Positions 42,580 to 62,661 of a stretch of DNA of 64,000 bases are shown piece by piece (within the stretch, counting starts at the first letter, position 1; each line of letters begins with the position of its first letter). Below the pieces are notes generated by a model. The model was not told where the DNA came from and did no database searches. It worked only from the letters and a program-made list of their open reading frames with translations. The position numbers and the translations under genes are program-made. The stretch is from Streptomyces caatingaensis (lineage in GTDB: Bacteria > Actinomycetota > Actinomycetes > Streptomycetales > Streptomycetaceae), in assembly GCF_001187435.1 (NCBI RefSeq), contig NZ_LFXA01000012.1, forward strand, positions 1 through 64,000. The letters run 5' to 3'.

Positions 42580-43293
42580 TCAGCGGCCGGACACGCCGGC
42601 GGCGGGCCGGGGCCCGGCCCCGTTCTCGGCGGCCACCTCGGCGTCCAGCATGTGCAGGATCGGGCCGGCCACCGCGGCGCCGACGACGCAGGCGAAGGAG
42701 ATGGCGCTGACCAGCAGCACGGTGGAGAGCCACACCATGGTGTCCACGGGCAGGACGTAGGCCAGGACGACCCGCGCCACGCACTCCGTGATCAGCGACA
42801 GGGCCCACACCAGGGTGGTGCGCCGCTCGACCTGCCGGAAGCGGGGGCGGACCGCTATCCGGTCCCAGGCGGCCAGCCGCTGGGCGTCGCCCCGGGTGAA
42901 GAAGGGGCGCAGCCCCTGCGTCATCATCGGCTTGGTGGTGAAGACCGACCACAGGACGGCCAGGCCGACGATGCCGCTGCCGAACGAATCCTTGGCGATC
43001 ATGAAGCGTTCGCTGCCGCTGACCACGGACAGGCCCATGCCCGCGAGGCTGCTCACCGTCACGACCACGGGCAGGGTCTCCAGCCGCCGGTTGCCCAGCA
43101 GTTCGTAGAGGCCGTGCGCCGCGCTGACGCCACCGCCCGCGGCCAGCGACCAGAACGAGGAGACGCCGAAGCCGAGGTGGAGGGTGTAGTAGAGGGTGAG
43201 CGGCAGGACGACGTCGACGAGGATCGGCACCAGCGTCCTCAGCAGCGAACCCTGCGTCTCCCCGTCGTTCACCCGCGTGCTTCCGGCGGCCAT
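42580..43293 (-). CDS. VC0807-like integral membrane protein
   Basis: 237 residues from the ATG complementary to 43291-43293 with AAGGAGAGG upstream. About five to six hydrophobic helices: LVPILVDVVLPLTLYYTLHL, VVVTVSSLAGMGLSVVSGSE, IVGLAVLWSVFTTKPMMTQG, ECVARVVLAYVLPVD, TVLLVSAISFACVVGAAVAG. A cytoplasmic loop has the family-like FFTRGDAQRLAAWDRIAVRP. Proteins of this group (VC0807 / DUF3159-like) have no established role. The upstream frame extends to 43350 without a ribosome site. Confidence 0.7.
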   Translation of the reverse strand: MAAGSTRVNDGETQGSLLRTLVPILVDVVLPLTLYYTLHLGFGVSSFWSLAAGGGVSAAHGLYELLGNRRLETLPVVVTVSSLAGMGLSVVSGSERFMIAKDSFGSGIVGLAVLWSVFTTKPMMTQGLRPFFTRGDAQRLAAWDRIAVRPRFRQVERRTTLVWALSLITECVARVVLAYVLPVDTMVWLSTVLLVSAISFACVVGAAVAGPILHMLDAEVAAENGAGPRPAAGVSGR

Positions 43294-43385
43294 TCCACAC
43301 CTCTCCTTGTTCGGTACGACACCAGCCTGGCGGACCGCAGCCCGGACCACCTCGGCGATTCCTCACGATCGGCCCATGACATCTG

Positions 43386-44552
43386 TCATGGGCGGCCGTC
43401 GTCACAGGCCGCACGGAGCAGGAAGCCGCCGTCCGGCAGCCGGTGGGCGGTCAGCGTCCCGCCCGCCCGGCGCAGCCGGCCGTCCAGCCCGGACAGCCCG
43501 TGTCCGCCGCCCCCGTGCGGGCCCCCGGCCCCGGTGCCGTCGTCGCGGACCTCGACCCAGGACGGGCCGAGCCGCACCGTGCACCGCCCGGCCCCGCTGT
43601 GCTTGATGACGTTGGTGATGCCCTCGCGCACCACGTACGCGAAGACCTCCTGGAGGCGGGCCGGGACCTCGTCCACGGCCTGCGGGAGGTCGGCGGCGAT
43701 CCCGGCGGCCGCCAACGCGCGGCGCGCCCCGGCCAGTTCGCCGGCCAGGGTCAGCTGCCGGCAGTCGGAGACGGTGGCCCGCACCTCGGCGAGGGCCCGC
43801 CGGGAGAGCTCCTCGATGTCGAGGACCTCGGCCCGGACCCGCTCCTCGCCCGCACCGCTCTCCAGCAGCCGGCGCAGCAGGCCGCTCTTGACGGTGATGA
43901 CGGTGAGGCTGTGCCCGAGGACGTCGTGCAGGTCCTGGCCCAGCCGGGAGCGCTCCTGCGCCATGGCCAGTTCGGCGATGCGGGCGCCGGCGGCCTTGAG
44001 CTGGACGAGCGCGTCGATCAGCAGGAACGTCGAGGTGACGGAGAGGGCGGCGAGCAGCAGCAGGGCCGAGCCCAGCCACTGCGGTCCGTTCGCGGAGGAC
44101 GCGGACAGGGCCAGGCCCGCGGCCGCCGCGGCCGCACCGAGGGCGGGTCCGGCCCAGGGCGGCAGCAGCAGCATCGCCCCGGCCAGGGCGTAGCCGAGGA
44201 GGAACAGCGTGTTGAACTCCCCGGTGAGCGCCACGATGCCGGCCCCCAGCAGCACCAGCCAGCCGACCATGGCCACCCGCCCGGCCCGGCCGGCGCGCGA
44301 GCCGCACCAGAAGACCAGCAGGAAGCTCAGCCCGTAGGCGATGACGCAGCCGAGCAGCAGCGCCGAGCGGACGGACCCGTAGGTGCCGTCGAGGGCGGCG
44401 ACGGCCGGCAGGGCGAGGAAGCCCAGGAAGCTCACGGACAGCGCGCCGCCGCCCAGCCGCGCGGCGGGGGTCGGCCGCCGCTCCGGGGCGCGCCGCGACG
44501 GCCAGCCCGTGGGATCGAACCGGTAACCGTGGTGGCGTGAGAGATCGTCCAT
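43386..44552 (-). CDS. DesK-type sensor histidine kinase
   Basis: 388 residues if started at the ATG complementary to 44550-44552 (MDDLSRHHGYRFDPTG); an ATG at 44675 is possible. About five to six transmembrane helices (residues about 40-190) are followed by the HisKA_3 phospho-acceptor segment RSRLGQDLHDVLGHSLTVIT, AEVRATVSDCRQLTL, and an HATPase with N-box VVREGITNVIKHSGAG and G-box GGGGHGLSGLDGRL. Such kinases are normally paired with a NarL/LuxR-type response regulator next door. None is visible on either side in this window. It sits 166 bases beyond the PKS stop, at the edge of the polyketide cluster, and might serve it. Confidence 0.85.
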   Translation of the reverse strand: MDDLSRHHGYRFDPTGWPSRRAPERRPTPAARLGGGALSVSFLGFLALPAVAALDGTYGSVRSALLLGCVIAYGLSFLLVFWCGSRAGRAGRVAMVGWLVLLGAGIVALTGEFNTLFLLGYALAGAMLLLPPWAGPALGAAAAAAGLALSASSANGPQWLGSALLLLAALSVTSTFLLIDALVQLKAAGARIAELAMAQERSRLGQDLHDVLGHSLTVITVKSGLLRRLLESGAGEERVRAEVLDIEELSRRALAEVRATVSDCRQLTLAGELAGARRALAAAGIAADLPQAVDEVPARLQEVFAYVVREGITNVIKHSGAGRCTVRLGPSWVEVRDDGTGAGGPHGGGGHGLSGLDGRLRRAGGTLTAHRLPDGGFLLRAACDDGRP

Positions 44553-44717
44553 GCCCTGCGGGGGTGCGGGCCGCGCCCGCTCCCCCGTCTCCTTCCGTTC
44601 GGCGCCGCGAGGTGCACCGGCCTCGGACCGGCGGACGTGCGCGCGCCGAGGGACCGGCTCCCGGAATTCTCGCACCGGCCGGGGCGGCGGCCCGCCGCGC
44701 CGGCCGGTGACCGGCCG

Positions 44718-55772
<11,055 letters not shown>

Positions 55773-55837
55773 TCACCGCTCCTGCTGCGACAGTTCATGG
55801 TTCATCGGCCCCGGGGGCGCGTGGCCCCGGGGCGTGG

Positions 55838-57094
55838 TCAGTTGCCGGGCCCGACCGGCGTGCGCTGGGCCACGAGCCGTGTGACGGAGACGGTCTCCGC
55901 GCCGCGGACGACCGCCTCGACGGGCGCCGGGCGGCTGAGGAACAGCAGCAGGCTCGCGGTGGCGCCGTAGGCGCCCACGTTGGGGACGGTGACGAGGTCC
56001 CCCGGGGCCGGGTCGGGCAGTTCGACGTCCCGGCCGAGGATGTCGCCGGGGGTGCACAGCGGGCCCACCAGGGTGGCGGTGCGCGTCGCGCGGCCGGGCT
56101 CCTCGTCGAGCCGTACGGCCAGCGGCAGCAGCCGGCCGAGGCCGGCCATGCCGCCGAGGGTGTTGACGCCGCCGTCGGCGACGGCGAAGGTCCTCCCGCG
56201 GCTCTCCTTGACGTTGGTGACGCCGACGACCAGCTCGCCGCAGTCGCCGACCAGGTAGCGGCCGGACTCGCAGGCGAGGTGGATCTCCCCCGTCCGCCAC
56301 CGCGGCAGGTGGGTGTCGAGGGCGTCCTCCAGTGCCGCCCGCAGCCTGCCGTAGACGGGCCGTTCGCCGGGGACGGCGTAGGGGGCGGCGAATCCGCCGC
56401 CGAGGTCCAGGACGCGCAGCGGCAGCCCGAGTTCGGTGTGCAGGGCGGCGGCCGTGGCGATGCTCTGCCGGAACTCCCGGATGAGGCCGTCCTCGTCGCG
56501 GGCGTTGCTCAGCGGGAAGAAGTGCAGGCCCACCAGGCGGGTGCCGGGGACGGCGGAGAGCTCGGCGGCCTGCTCCGCCAGGGTCTCGCGGTCGATGCCG
56601 AACTGCGAGGGCGCGCCGGTCATGCGGAGGCTGGTGGCACCCGCGGAGGAGGTGTCGTTGACGCGCAGCAGGCAGTCGGCGGTCACGCCGTGCTCGCGGG
56701 CGACGGCGCCGACGCGGCGCAGGTCGCCCAGGGACTCGACGGAGAAGGTGCGCACGCCCGCGGCGACGGCGTGGGTGATCTCGCCGTCGGTCTTGCCGGG
56801 GCCGCCGTAGAGGATCTCGGCGGCGGGGAAGCCGGCGGTGAGGGCGGAGTCGAGTTCGCCCTCGGAGCACACCTCGGCGCGGCACGGTCCGTCGGGTATC
56901 TCCCGCAGGGCGCGGGCGAGTTCGGGGTGCGGGTTGGCCTTGAAGGAGTAGTAGAGGGTGAAGCTCTCGGGCAGCGCGGCGCGCAGGTCCCGCCGGGCGG
57001 CGACGACGCGGTCGAGGTCGTAGACGTACAGCGGGGTGCCGTAGCGGCGGGCGAGGTCGGCGGCCGTGGGGCGCTGTGCGGGGGTGCCGGTCAT
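55838..57094 (-). CDS. fold-type III PLP decarboxylase (VinO-like)
   Basis: 418 residues; its ATG overlaps the stop of the ligase gene as ATGA. Alanine-racemase-like barrel with the PLP lysine in TLYYSFKANPHPELARAL, then RAEVCSEGELDSALTAGFPA, ILYGGPGKTDGEITHAV, LVGLHFFPLSNARDEDGLI, VLDLGGGFAAPYAV, and the active cysteine region TATLVGPLCTPGDIL. It belongs to the diaminopimelate/ornithine decarboxylase family. In vicenistatin-type clusters VinO decarboxylates the 3-methylaspartyl group on the free ACP to a beta-amino acyl group, and FlvO does this with aspartate to give beta-alanyl. The neighbouring ACP, adenylating enzymes and acyltransferase support the same job here. Confidence 0.88.
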   Translation of the reverse strand: MTGTPAQRPTAADLARRYGTPLYVYDLDRVVAARRDLRAALPESFTLYYSFKANPHPELARALREIPDGPCRAEVCSEGELDSALTAGFPAAEILYGGPGKTDGEITHAVAAGVRTFSVESLGDLRRVGAVAREHGVTADCLLRVNDTSSAGATSLRMTGAPSQFGIDRETLAEQAAELSAVPGTRLVGLHFFPLSNARDEDGLIREFRQSIATAAALHTELGLPLRVLDLGGGFAAPYAVPGERPVYGRLRAALEDALDTHLPRWRTGEIHLACESGRYLVGDCGELVVGVTNVKESRGRTFAVADGGVNTLGGMAGLGRLLPLAVRLDEEPGRATRTATLVGPLCTPGDILGRDVELPDPAPGDLVTVPNVGAYGATASLLLFLSRPAPVEAVVRGAETVSVTRLVAQRTPVGPGN

Positions 57095-58587
57095 CGGGGG
57101 TCCTCCTCGACGAGGGCGGCCAGCCGGTCCTTGGCGGTCTTGCCGTTGGGGGTGAGCGGGAAGGCGTCGAGGACGCGGCAGACGGAGGGCACCTTGGCGG
57201 CCTCCAGGCGCTTGGCCAGCTCCCGCAGGACGACGCCGGGGGCCAGGTCGGTGACGACGCACAGCACCAGGTCGCGGTCCTCGGTGGGCTGGAGCGCGGC
57301 GGCGTTGCGGACGCCGGGGATGTCGGTGGCGGCGGCCTCGATCTCGATGGTGCTCATCCGGATGCCCTTGCGCTTGAACATGTCGTCGCGCCGGCCGTCG
57401 AAGTAGAGGTAGCCGTCCTCGTCGAGGTGCCCGAAGTCCCGGGTGTGCAGGCGCGTTTCGCCCGTCCGGGGGTCGGGTCGGAAGGTGCGGGCGGTCAGCT
57501 CGGGGGCGCGCCAGTAGCCGGCCATGACGTGCGGGCCGACGGGCACGATCTCGCCGGTGCGGCCGGGCGGCAGTTCGGTGCCGTCCTCGTCGAGGATGAG
57601 CACGCGGGTGCCGGGCAGGGGCAGGCCGACGGAGCCGGGCCGCTCCCGGTCCTGGTCGGGGGGCATGATGCTGACGCGCTTGCACTCGGTGATGCCGTAC
57701 ATGCGGGCCACCTTGGCGCCGGGGAACACCGTGCGGAGCGCGTCGATGGTGGCCTGGGGCAGGGCGGCGCCGGTGTTGGTGATGAGGCGCACGGCGCTGG
57801 GGCCCGGGTCGCGTTCGCCGAGGACGACGAGGAGCTGGGCGAGGGCGGGCACGACGGGCAGGACGGTGGTGCCGCTCTCGCGGATGCGTTCCAGGAGGGT
57901 GTACTCGGGCTCGGAGCCGGAGAGGACGAGTTCGGCGCGGGCGTCGGCGCTCAGCAGGAGCTGGAAGAGCCCGTAGTCGAACGGCAGGGGCAGGCGGACG
58001 TAGAAGACGTCGTCGGCGGTGTGGCCGAGCATGTCGCCGATGCCGCGCACGGCGAAGGAGATCTGCGCGTGCGGGCAGGCGACGGCCTTGGGGGCGGCGG
58101 TGGAGCCGGAGGTGTAGATGAGGACGGCCAGGGCGTCGCCGGTGACGGCGGCGGGCTCGCGCGCCGGCTCCGGCAGCCGGGCCTCCACCTTCTCCCACAC
58201 CTCGCGCAGCCCGTGCACGGGGGCGTCGGTGAGTGCCGCCATCGCGGCGGTCTGCCGGTCGTCGACGATCACCACGGCCGGTTCGCTGTCGGCGAGGACC
58301 GGGCCCAGGTGGTAGTCCTTCATGCCCGGGTTGATGGGGACGAAGACGGCGCCGCGGCGCGAGGTGCCGTACAGCATGGCCGCCGTTTCGCGCAGGTTGG
58401 GCAGCCGCACCAGGACCCGGTCGCCGGGGCCGACGCCCTGGTCGGCGAGCCAGCCCTCGAAGGCGCGGCTGAGGCCGTCGAGTTCGGCGTAGGTCCAGGC
58501 GCCGCGCGCGTCGCGGACCGCCGGGGAGCCCGGTGCCGCGGCGGCGGCCTCGTCCAGGAAGCCGTGCACCGGCTTTTCCAACGTCAC
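57091..58587 (-). CDS. adenylate-forming ligase for the starter amino acid (Vin N/M-like)
   Basis: 498 residues from the GTG complementary to 58585-58587 with GGAGA upstream. ANL-family motifs: LAVLIYTSGSTAAPKAVACP, DVFYVRLPLPFDYGLFQLLL, RMYGITECKRVSIMPP, LHTRDFGHLDEDGYLYFDGR, RRDDMFKRKGIRMSTIEIEA, and the catalytic lysine in PLTPNGKTAKDRL. The core resembles acyl-CoA synthetase-like adenylating enzymes and not a textbook NRPS A domain. It most likely activates an amino acid and loads it on the free ACP encoded at 60246. It could be either the first enzyme (VinN role, aspartate-type) or the capping enzyme (VinM role). Stop and start overlap with the decarboxylase gene, so the pair is translationally coupled. 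Confidence 0.82.
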   Translation of the reverse strand: MTLEKPVHGFLDEAAAAAPGSPAVRDARGAWTYAELDGLSRAFEGWLADQGVGPGDRVLVRLPNLRETAAMLYGTSRRGAVFVPINPGMKDYHLGPVLADSEPAVVIVDDRQTAAMAALTDAPVHGLREVWEKVEARLPEPAREPAAVTGDALAVLIYTSGSTAAPKAVACPHAQISFAVRGIGDMLGHTADDVFYVRLPLPFDYGLFQLLLSADARAELVLSGSEPEYTLLERIRESGTTVLPVVPALAQLLVVLGERDPGPSAVRLITNTGAALPQATIDALRTVFPGAKVARMYGITECKRVSIMPPDQDRERPGSVGLPLPGTRVLILDEDGTELPPGRTGEIVPVGPHVMAGYWRAPELTARTFRPDPRTGETRLHTRDFGHLDEDGYLYFDGRRDDMFKRKGIRMSTIEIEAAATDIPGVRNAAALQPTEDRDLVLCVVTDLAPGVVLRELAKRLEAAKVPSVCRVLDAFPLTPNGKTAKDRLAALVEEDPR

Positions 58588-58636
58588 TGTCCTGTCTCCG
58601 ATCGTTACCTGCGACGGGCGCTGCCCGTACGGGAGT

Positions 58637-60208
58637 TCAGCGCGCGGCCGGCCGCCGGCCCACCAGGGCCTCGGCGCGGGCCGTGAGACCGGTCCGGTCG
58701 GTCTTGCGGTTGGCGTTGAGGGGGAGCGCCGGCAGGTGCTCGTAGTGCTTGGGCAGGGTGCCCGGCGGGAGGGTCTGCCGGAGCTGCCGGGCGAACTGGG
58801 CCGGCGGCCGGGCCTCGCCGGTGTAGAAGACGACGAGTTCGAGGGCGTCGCCGTCGCGGGTGGCGACGGTGACGGCGTCCTCCACCCCGGCGCAGCCGCG
58901 CACGGCGTGGTCGATCTCGGCGAGTTCGACGCGGATGCCCTGCACCTGGACCTGGTGGTCGATGCGGCCCAGGTAGGTGAGTTCACCGTCGGGGGCGCGC
59001 CGCACCCAGTCCCCGGTGCGGTACCAGATGCGGCCGGCGTGCCGGGGGAAGCGGCCGGCGTCGTCGGCCCGGTGGAGGTATCCGGTGGTGGACTGGGGCC
59101 CGCTGACCCACAGTTCGCCCTCGGCGGCGTCCGGGGCGGCCGGTGTGCCGTCCTCGCCGGCCAGCAGCCAGTCGTGGCCGTCGTGCACCCGGCCGATGGG
59201 GACCGCGCCGTGCACGCAGGCGCCGGGCGAGGTCGCGGGGTCCCAGCGGTGGGCGGTGATGGTGATGGTCAGCTCGGTGGGGCCGTAGAGGTTCTCGACG
59301 GTGGCGGCGGGGGCGGCCCGCTGCCAGTCGGCGGCGTCCTCGGCCTTGAGGGCCTCGCCGGCGAACAGGCTCCAGCGCAGCGTCGGCAGGGCGCCGGGCG
59401 TGAGCCCGCCCGTGCGGCGGACCAGCCGGATGGCGCTGGGGGTGGAGAACCAGACCGTCACCCGCTGCGCGGCGAGGAAGTCCGGCAGGGCGAACAGCGC
59501 CCCGGGCTCCACGGCCACCAGCGTTCCCCCCGAGCCCCACGCGGTGAACAGGTCGAACATCGCGCAGTCGAAGGTGAGGTCGAAGGTCTGGGAGAAGACG
59601 TCGTCGGGTGTGAAGTCGTAGCGCTTCTCGACCTGTTGGAAGTAGAAGGCGCAGGAACTATGGCTGACCGGCACGCCCTTGGGCCGGCCGGTGGAGCCGG
59701 AGGTGAACAGGATGTACGCGGTGTCGCCCGGCTCGACGGCGCGGGGGGCGTCCAGGGCCTGGTCCGGGCGGAGTTCGACGGTGCCGGCGCCGGGGACCTC
59801 GGGCACCAGCACCGGCAGGGTGCTGTCCGGGCCGAGCAGTCCGGGCAGCAGCGGTGCCGCGTCGGCGGCGGCGACCAGGGCCGTCACCCCGGCGGCCCGC
59901 AGCGCCTGCCGGGTGCGGGCCTCGGGGAAGCCGGGGTGCAGGGGCACCACGGCGGAGCCGGTGTAGAGCGCGGCGAGCGTCGCGGTGTAGGCGCCGACGG
60001 TCTTGTTGCCCAGGACGCCGATGACGCCGGGGCGTCCACCGCCCGCCTCGAGCAGCGCCCCGGCCCAGGCCAGTGCGGTGCGGTGCAGCTCCCGGTAGCC
60101 GACGGAACGGCCGTCGGCGCGCAGCGCCTCGCCGTCGCCGGCCAGCGCGAGGCCGCGCAGAAATCGTCCGTGCAGCCCGTACGCCGCGCCGTCGGTCATC
60201 TCGTCCAT
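58637..60208 (-). CDS. stand-alone amino-acid adenylation enzyme (Vin M/N-like)
   Basis: 523 residues from the ATG complementary to 60206-60208 (a second ATG is three codons later). A-domain motifs: TAYILFTSGSTGRPKGVPVS, DVFSQTFDLTFDCAMFDLFT, VENLYGPTELTITI, ELWVSGPQSTTGYLHR, RIWYRTGDWVRRAPDGELTY, LGRIDHQVQVQGIRVELAEI, and the Lys in NANRKTDRTGL. The Asp in DLTFDCAMFD is at the place that holds the alpha-amino group in amino-acid-activating domains. There is no fused carrier domain; the free ACP gene starts 38 bases upstream in the operon. Vicenistatin-type systems need two such enzymes, one for the beta-amino acid and one for a protecting amino acid; this is one of the two here. Confidence 0.85.
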   Translation of the reverse strand: MDEMTDGAAYGLHGRFLRGLALAGDGEALRADGRSVGYRELHRTALAWAGALLEAGGGRPGVIGVLGNKTVGAYTATLAALYTGSAVVPLHPGFPEARTRQALRAAGVTALVAAADAAPLLPGLLGPDSTLPVLVPEVPGAGTVELRPDQALDAPRAVEPGDTAYILFTSGSTGRPKGVPVSHSSCAFYFQQVEKRYDFTPDDVFSQTFDLTFDCAMFDLFTAWGSGGTLVAVEPGALFALPDFLAAQRVTVWFSTPSAIRLVRRTGGLTPGALPTLRWSLFAGEALKAEDAADWQRAAPAATVENLYGPTELTITITAHRWDPATSPGACVHGAVPIGRVHDGHDWLLAGEDGTPAAPDAAEGELWVSGPQSTTGYLHRADDAGRFPRHAGRIWYRTGDWVRRAPDGELTYLGRIDHQVQVQGIRVELAEIDHAVRGCAGVEDAVTVATRDGDALELVVFYTGEARPPAQFARQLRQTLPPGTLPKHYEHLPALPLNANRKTDRTGLTARAEALVGRRPAAR

Positions 60209-60245
60209 CGTTCCGCTCGTGCGTTTCCTCGTTCGGCCGGGCCGG

Positions 60246-60497
60246 TCAGCCCCGGGCGGCGTCGGCCAGGCCGGACAGGGTCTTCCAGAGGATGGCGGGC
60301 GTCTCGAAGTTCTCGACGGTCAGCGCCCCGTCGCGGAAGCTCACCTCGTAGGCGGCCTCCAGGGCGCCCACCAGGTCGACGATGCCCAGGGAGTCCAGTC
60401 CGTGGTCGCGCAGGTTCAGGTCGGCGACGAGGTCCTCGTCGGGCGTCAGGAACGGCAGGCGGCCGCGCAGGATCTCCTCGAATCGCTGGTCCCACAT
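60246..60497 (-). CDS. free acyl carrier protein for starter unit (VinL-like)
   Basis: 83 residues from the ATG complementary to 60495-60497 (an in-frame GTG four codons earlier is an alternative). It reads MWDQRFEEILRGRLPFLTP, then DLVADLNLRDHGLDSLGIVD, LVGALEAAYEVSFRD. The serine of GLDSLG takes the phosphopantetheine arm. Short length, no neighbouring KS and position between adenylating enzymes and acyltransferase make it the dedicated carrier on which the amino-acid starter is built before transfer to the PKS loading ACP. Confidence 0.88.
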   Translation of the reverse strand: MWDQRFEEILRGRLPFLTPDEDLVADLNLRDHGLDSLGIVDLVGALEAAYEVSFRDGALTVENFETPAILWKTLSGLADAARG

Positions 60498-60621
60498 GGT
60501 GTCCACAACCCCTCGGTTTCGTAACGGTGTCGGCGTGCCGGTTCTCGGCGTGCCGGTCTTCGGATGTCGGACGCGCCGCCGTGCGGCGGGCCTCCGGCGG
60601 CGGGGCGGGGCCCCGGCGCGG

Positions 60622-61602
60622 TCAGGCCGGCAGCGGCGCGGGAGGCCTGGGCCGCATCGCGGCGCGCGGGTCGGCGGCCAGGACGTCGAAGGTGTTGACG
60701 GTGCAGCCGACGCGGCCGAAGAGGCCGTCGGGCCCGGCGACGCAGACCCGGCCCACGCCCAGGCCGCGCAGCGTGCGCACCACGTCGGGCCAGCGCACGG
60801 GCCGGACGATGCCGTCGAGCAGCAGCGTGCGCATGCCCTCGGCCGATTCGACGACGGTCCCGTCCTGGTCGGCGACGACCGGCAGCCGGGGGTCGGCGAA
60901 GCGGTAGCGCGGCAGGATCTCCTCCTCGACGGAGCGCCGGAGCGGGCCGAAGGCGGCCGAGTGCATGGGCGGCCGCATGGTGTACAGGGGCAGTCCGCCG
61001 AGGGACCGCAACCGGGCCTGGAAGGCGTCGAGTTCGGCCTCGCGCAGCGACACCATGAAGAAGTCGTGGTCCAAGTGGCAGGAGATGTCGTACCAGGCAC
61101 CCCGGTCGTCCATCTCGGCCAGCACGGGCCGGAGTTGTTCCCCGGGCACGCGGACGAAGGACAGGGTCACCACGTCCCGGTGCTCACGGGCGAAGTAGCC
61201 GGCCTCGTGGCGGGCCAGGCGCGCGGTGAGGTCGACGACGTCCGCGAAGGGCAGGGCGCCGCTGAAGGCCGTGACGGCCTTCTGCCCGAAACTCGGCCCG
61301 GCGCAGGCGACGGGTTCCACTCCGTGCCTTTCCCGTGCCCATTCGGCGAGTGCCAGACAGTTCACCAGGAAGACCACCTGGGCGGCTTCCGTGTAATCCT
61401 CCCCGGATTCCCGGTAGCGGTCGGCGAGGGAATATCCGAGGACTTCCTCGGCGGCCTTCCGCAGCCGCCGGGCGTGCGGATTGGTGAGGAGGAAGCGGCT
61501 GACGTCGGCGTATTTCACCGGCCCCATTCCAGGAAAGACCATCGCCCATTCCCGGGGGGCGTCCTCTGCCGCCCGGGGGCGGGCGGCCGTCTCGGGTGCC
61601 AT
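60622..61602 (-). CDS. stand-alone acyltransferase for starter transfer (VinK-like)
   Basis: 326 residues; its ATG directly follows the TGA of the FG-GAP gene. It has the malonyltransferase fold: WAMVFPGMGPVKYADVSRFL, VVFLVNCLALAEWA, active serine in CAGPSFGQKAVTAFSGALPF (GPSFG instead of GHSLG), FVRVPGEQLRPVLAEM, and the active-site His region PPMHSAAFGPLRRSVEEEIL. In vicenistatin biosynthesis VinK has this variant fold and moves a dipeptidyl group from VinL to the loading ACP of the PKS. The PKS here starts with exactly such an ACP. The missing GHS motif and the context argue against an ordinary FabD. Confidence 0.87.
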   Translation of the reverse strand: MAPETAARPRAAEDAPREWAMVFPGMGPVKYADVSRFLLTNPHARRLRKAAEEVLGYSLADRYRESGEDYTEAAQVVFLVNCLALAEWARERHGVEPVACAGPSFGQKAVTAFSGALPFADVVDLTARLARHEAGYFAREHRDVVTLSFVRVPGEQLRPVLAEMDDRGAWYDISCHLDHDFFMVSLREAELDAFQARLRSLGGLPLYTMRPPMHSAAFGPLRRSVEEEILPRYRFADPRLPVVADQDGTVVESAEGMRTLLLDGIVRPVRWPDVVRTLRGLGVGRVCVAGPDGLFGRVGCTVNTFDVLAADPRAAMRPRPPAPLPA

Positions 61603-62496
61603 TCAGCTGATCACGTCGTAGCGCCAGCAGTCCTCGGCCACGGGCACCGGCTTCTCGAAGGTCTCCAGCGGCCGGCGCGGGTCGAAGGAACCGCTGTGCC
61701 GGTGGGCGAGGAGGGTGCCGTCGTGCCGCAGGGTCAGCAGGTCGGGGCGGCCGTCGAGGTCGATGTCGGTGCTGGCGATGATGCGGTACTCGTTCCAGCC
61801 CCGGGCCACGGTGTACCAGGTGCCCTCGCCGGCGCCCTCGGCGGTGGCGAAGTCGTGGTCGTCGGCGAAGACGAAGACGTCCAGGTCGCCGTTGCTGCGC
61901 AGGACCACCAGGTCGAGCTTGCCGTTGCCGGTGACGTCGGCCATGGCGAGGGGGAAGTCGTCCACGTCGACGGTGGTCAGCCGGCGGGGGGTCTTGTCCC
62001 AGGTGTCGTTGGGCAGGACCTGGCCGACGTGGCGGAACCAGTCGACGTGGCCGGCGTCCTTCTCGCGGCTGACGGTGTCGTCGCAGCCGGTGCCGCTGAC
62101 GTCGGCGGCGGCGAGGGTCTCCCACTCCTTGTCGTCCCGCTTGCCGGAGATCCGCAGCGGCTCGCCCAGGGTCTCCAGGCCGTTGAGGCCGTTGTTGCGG
62201 AGCAGGTAGAGGCCGTGCTCGCCGTGCTCGCCCTCGCCCGGGTTGATCTCGGCGATGCTGAACGCCAGGAGGTCGGCGCGGCCGTTGCCGCTGTCCAGCG
62301 GGCGCAGGAAGAAGAACCGGGGCCAGCCGAGGTTCTCGGCGATCTTCACCGGGGGCAGGAAGGTGTTCAGCCCGTCGAACGCACCGCTGTGCTGCCGGAT
62401 GAACACGTCGCCGGACTCCTGGTCCCGCAGGAGCAGATCCGGCCTTCCGTTTCCGGTCCAGGAACGGCAGTTGCCGTTCCCCATGTTTGCCGCCAT
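61603..62496 (-). CDS. FG-GAP/VCBS-repeat protein inside the PKS starter operon
   Basis: 297 residues from the ATG complementary to 62494-62496 next to GGAGGA; a second ATG four codons later may be the better start. Four or so repeats have the FG-GAP pattern with calcium-loop-like D-x-[SN]-G-x-G-x-x-D: SWTGNGRPDLLLRD, PLDSGNGRADLLAFS, ADVSGTGCDDTVSR, ADVTGNGKLDLVVLRSNGDL, IDLDGRPDLLTLRHDGTLLA. That predicts a beta-propeller. It has no signal peptide or membrane anchor. Its stop touches the acyltransferase start (TGAATG), so the two are coupled. I know no role for such a protein in starter-unit assembly. Confidence 0.75.
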   Translation of the reverse strand: MAANMGNGNCRSWTGNGRPDLLLRDQESGDVFIRQHSGAFDGLNTFLPPVKIAENLGWPRFFFLRPLDSGNGRADLLAFSIAEINPGEGEHGEHGLYLLRNNGLNGLETLGEPLRISGKRDDKEWETLAAADVSGTGCDDTVSREKDAGHVDWFRHVGQVLPNDTWDKTPRRLTTVDVDDFPLAMADVTGNGKLDLVVLRSNGDLDVFVFADDHDFATAEGAGEGTWYTVARGWNEYRIIASTDIDLDGRPDLLTLRHDGTLLAHRHSGSFDPRRPLETFEKPVPVAEDCWRYDVIS

Positions 62497-62661
62497 TTCC
62501 TCCACACTCCCCTGTGTGCGCGGCGTCGTTCGCGCCGCACCGCCGTACTCCGGATCCCGGCCGTTCGCGGCGGCGTCCACCACGGCGCCGCCGGTCACCC
62601 TCCGGGAATCCATCGCCAAGTGTTGTGCCGGTCAGGGCTCGAACAAACCCCTAAGCGCCCC

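Noticed and set aside
60622..61602. Ordinary malonyl-CoA:ACP transacylase (FabD)
   Set aside because: The active-site motif is GPSFG instead of GHSLG and the neighbours are starter-unit genes.
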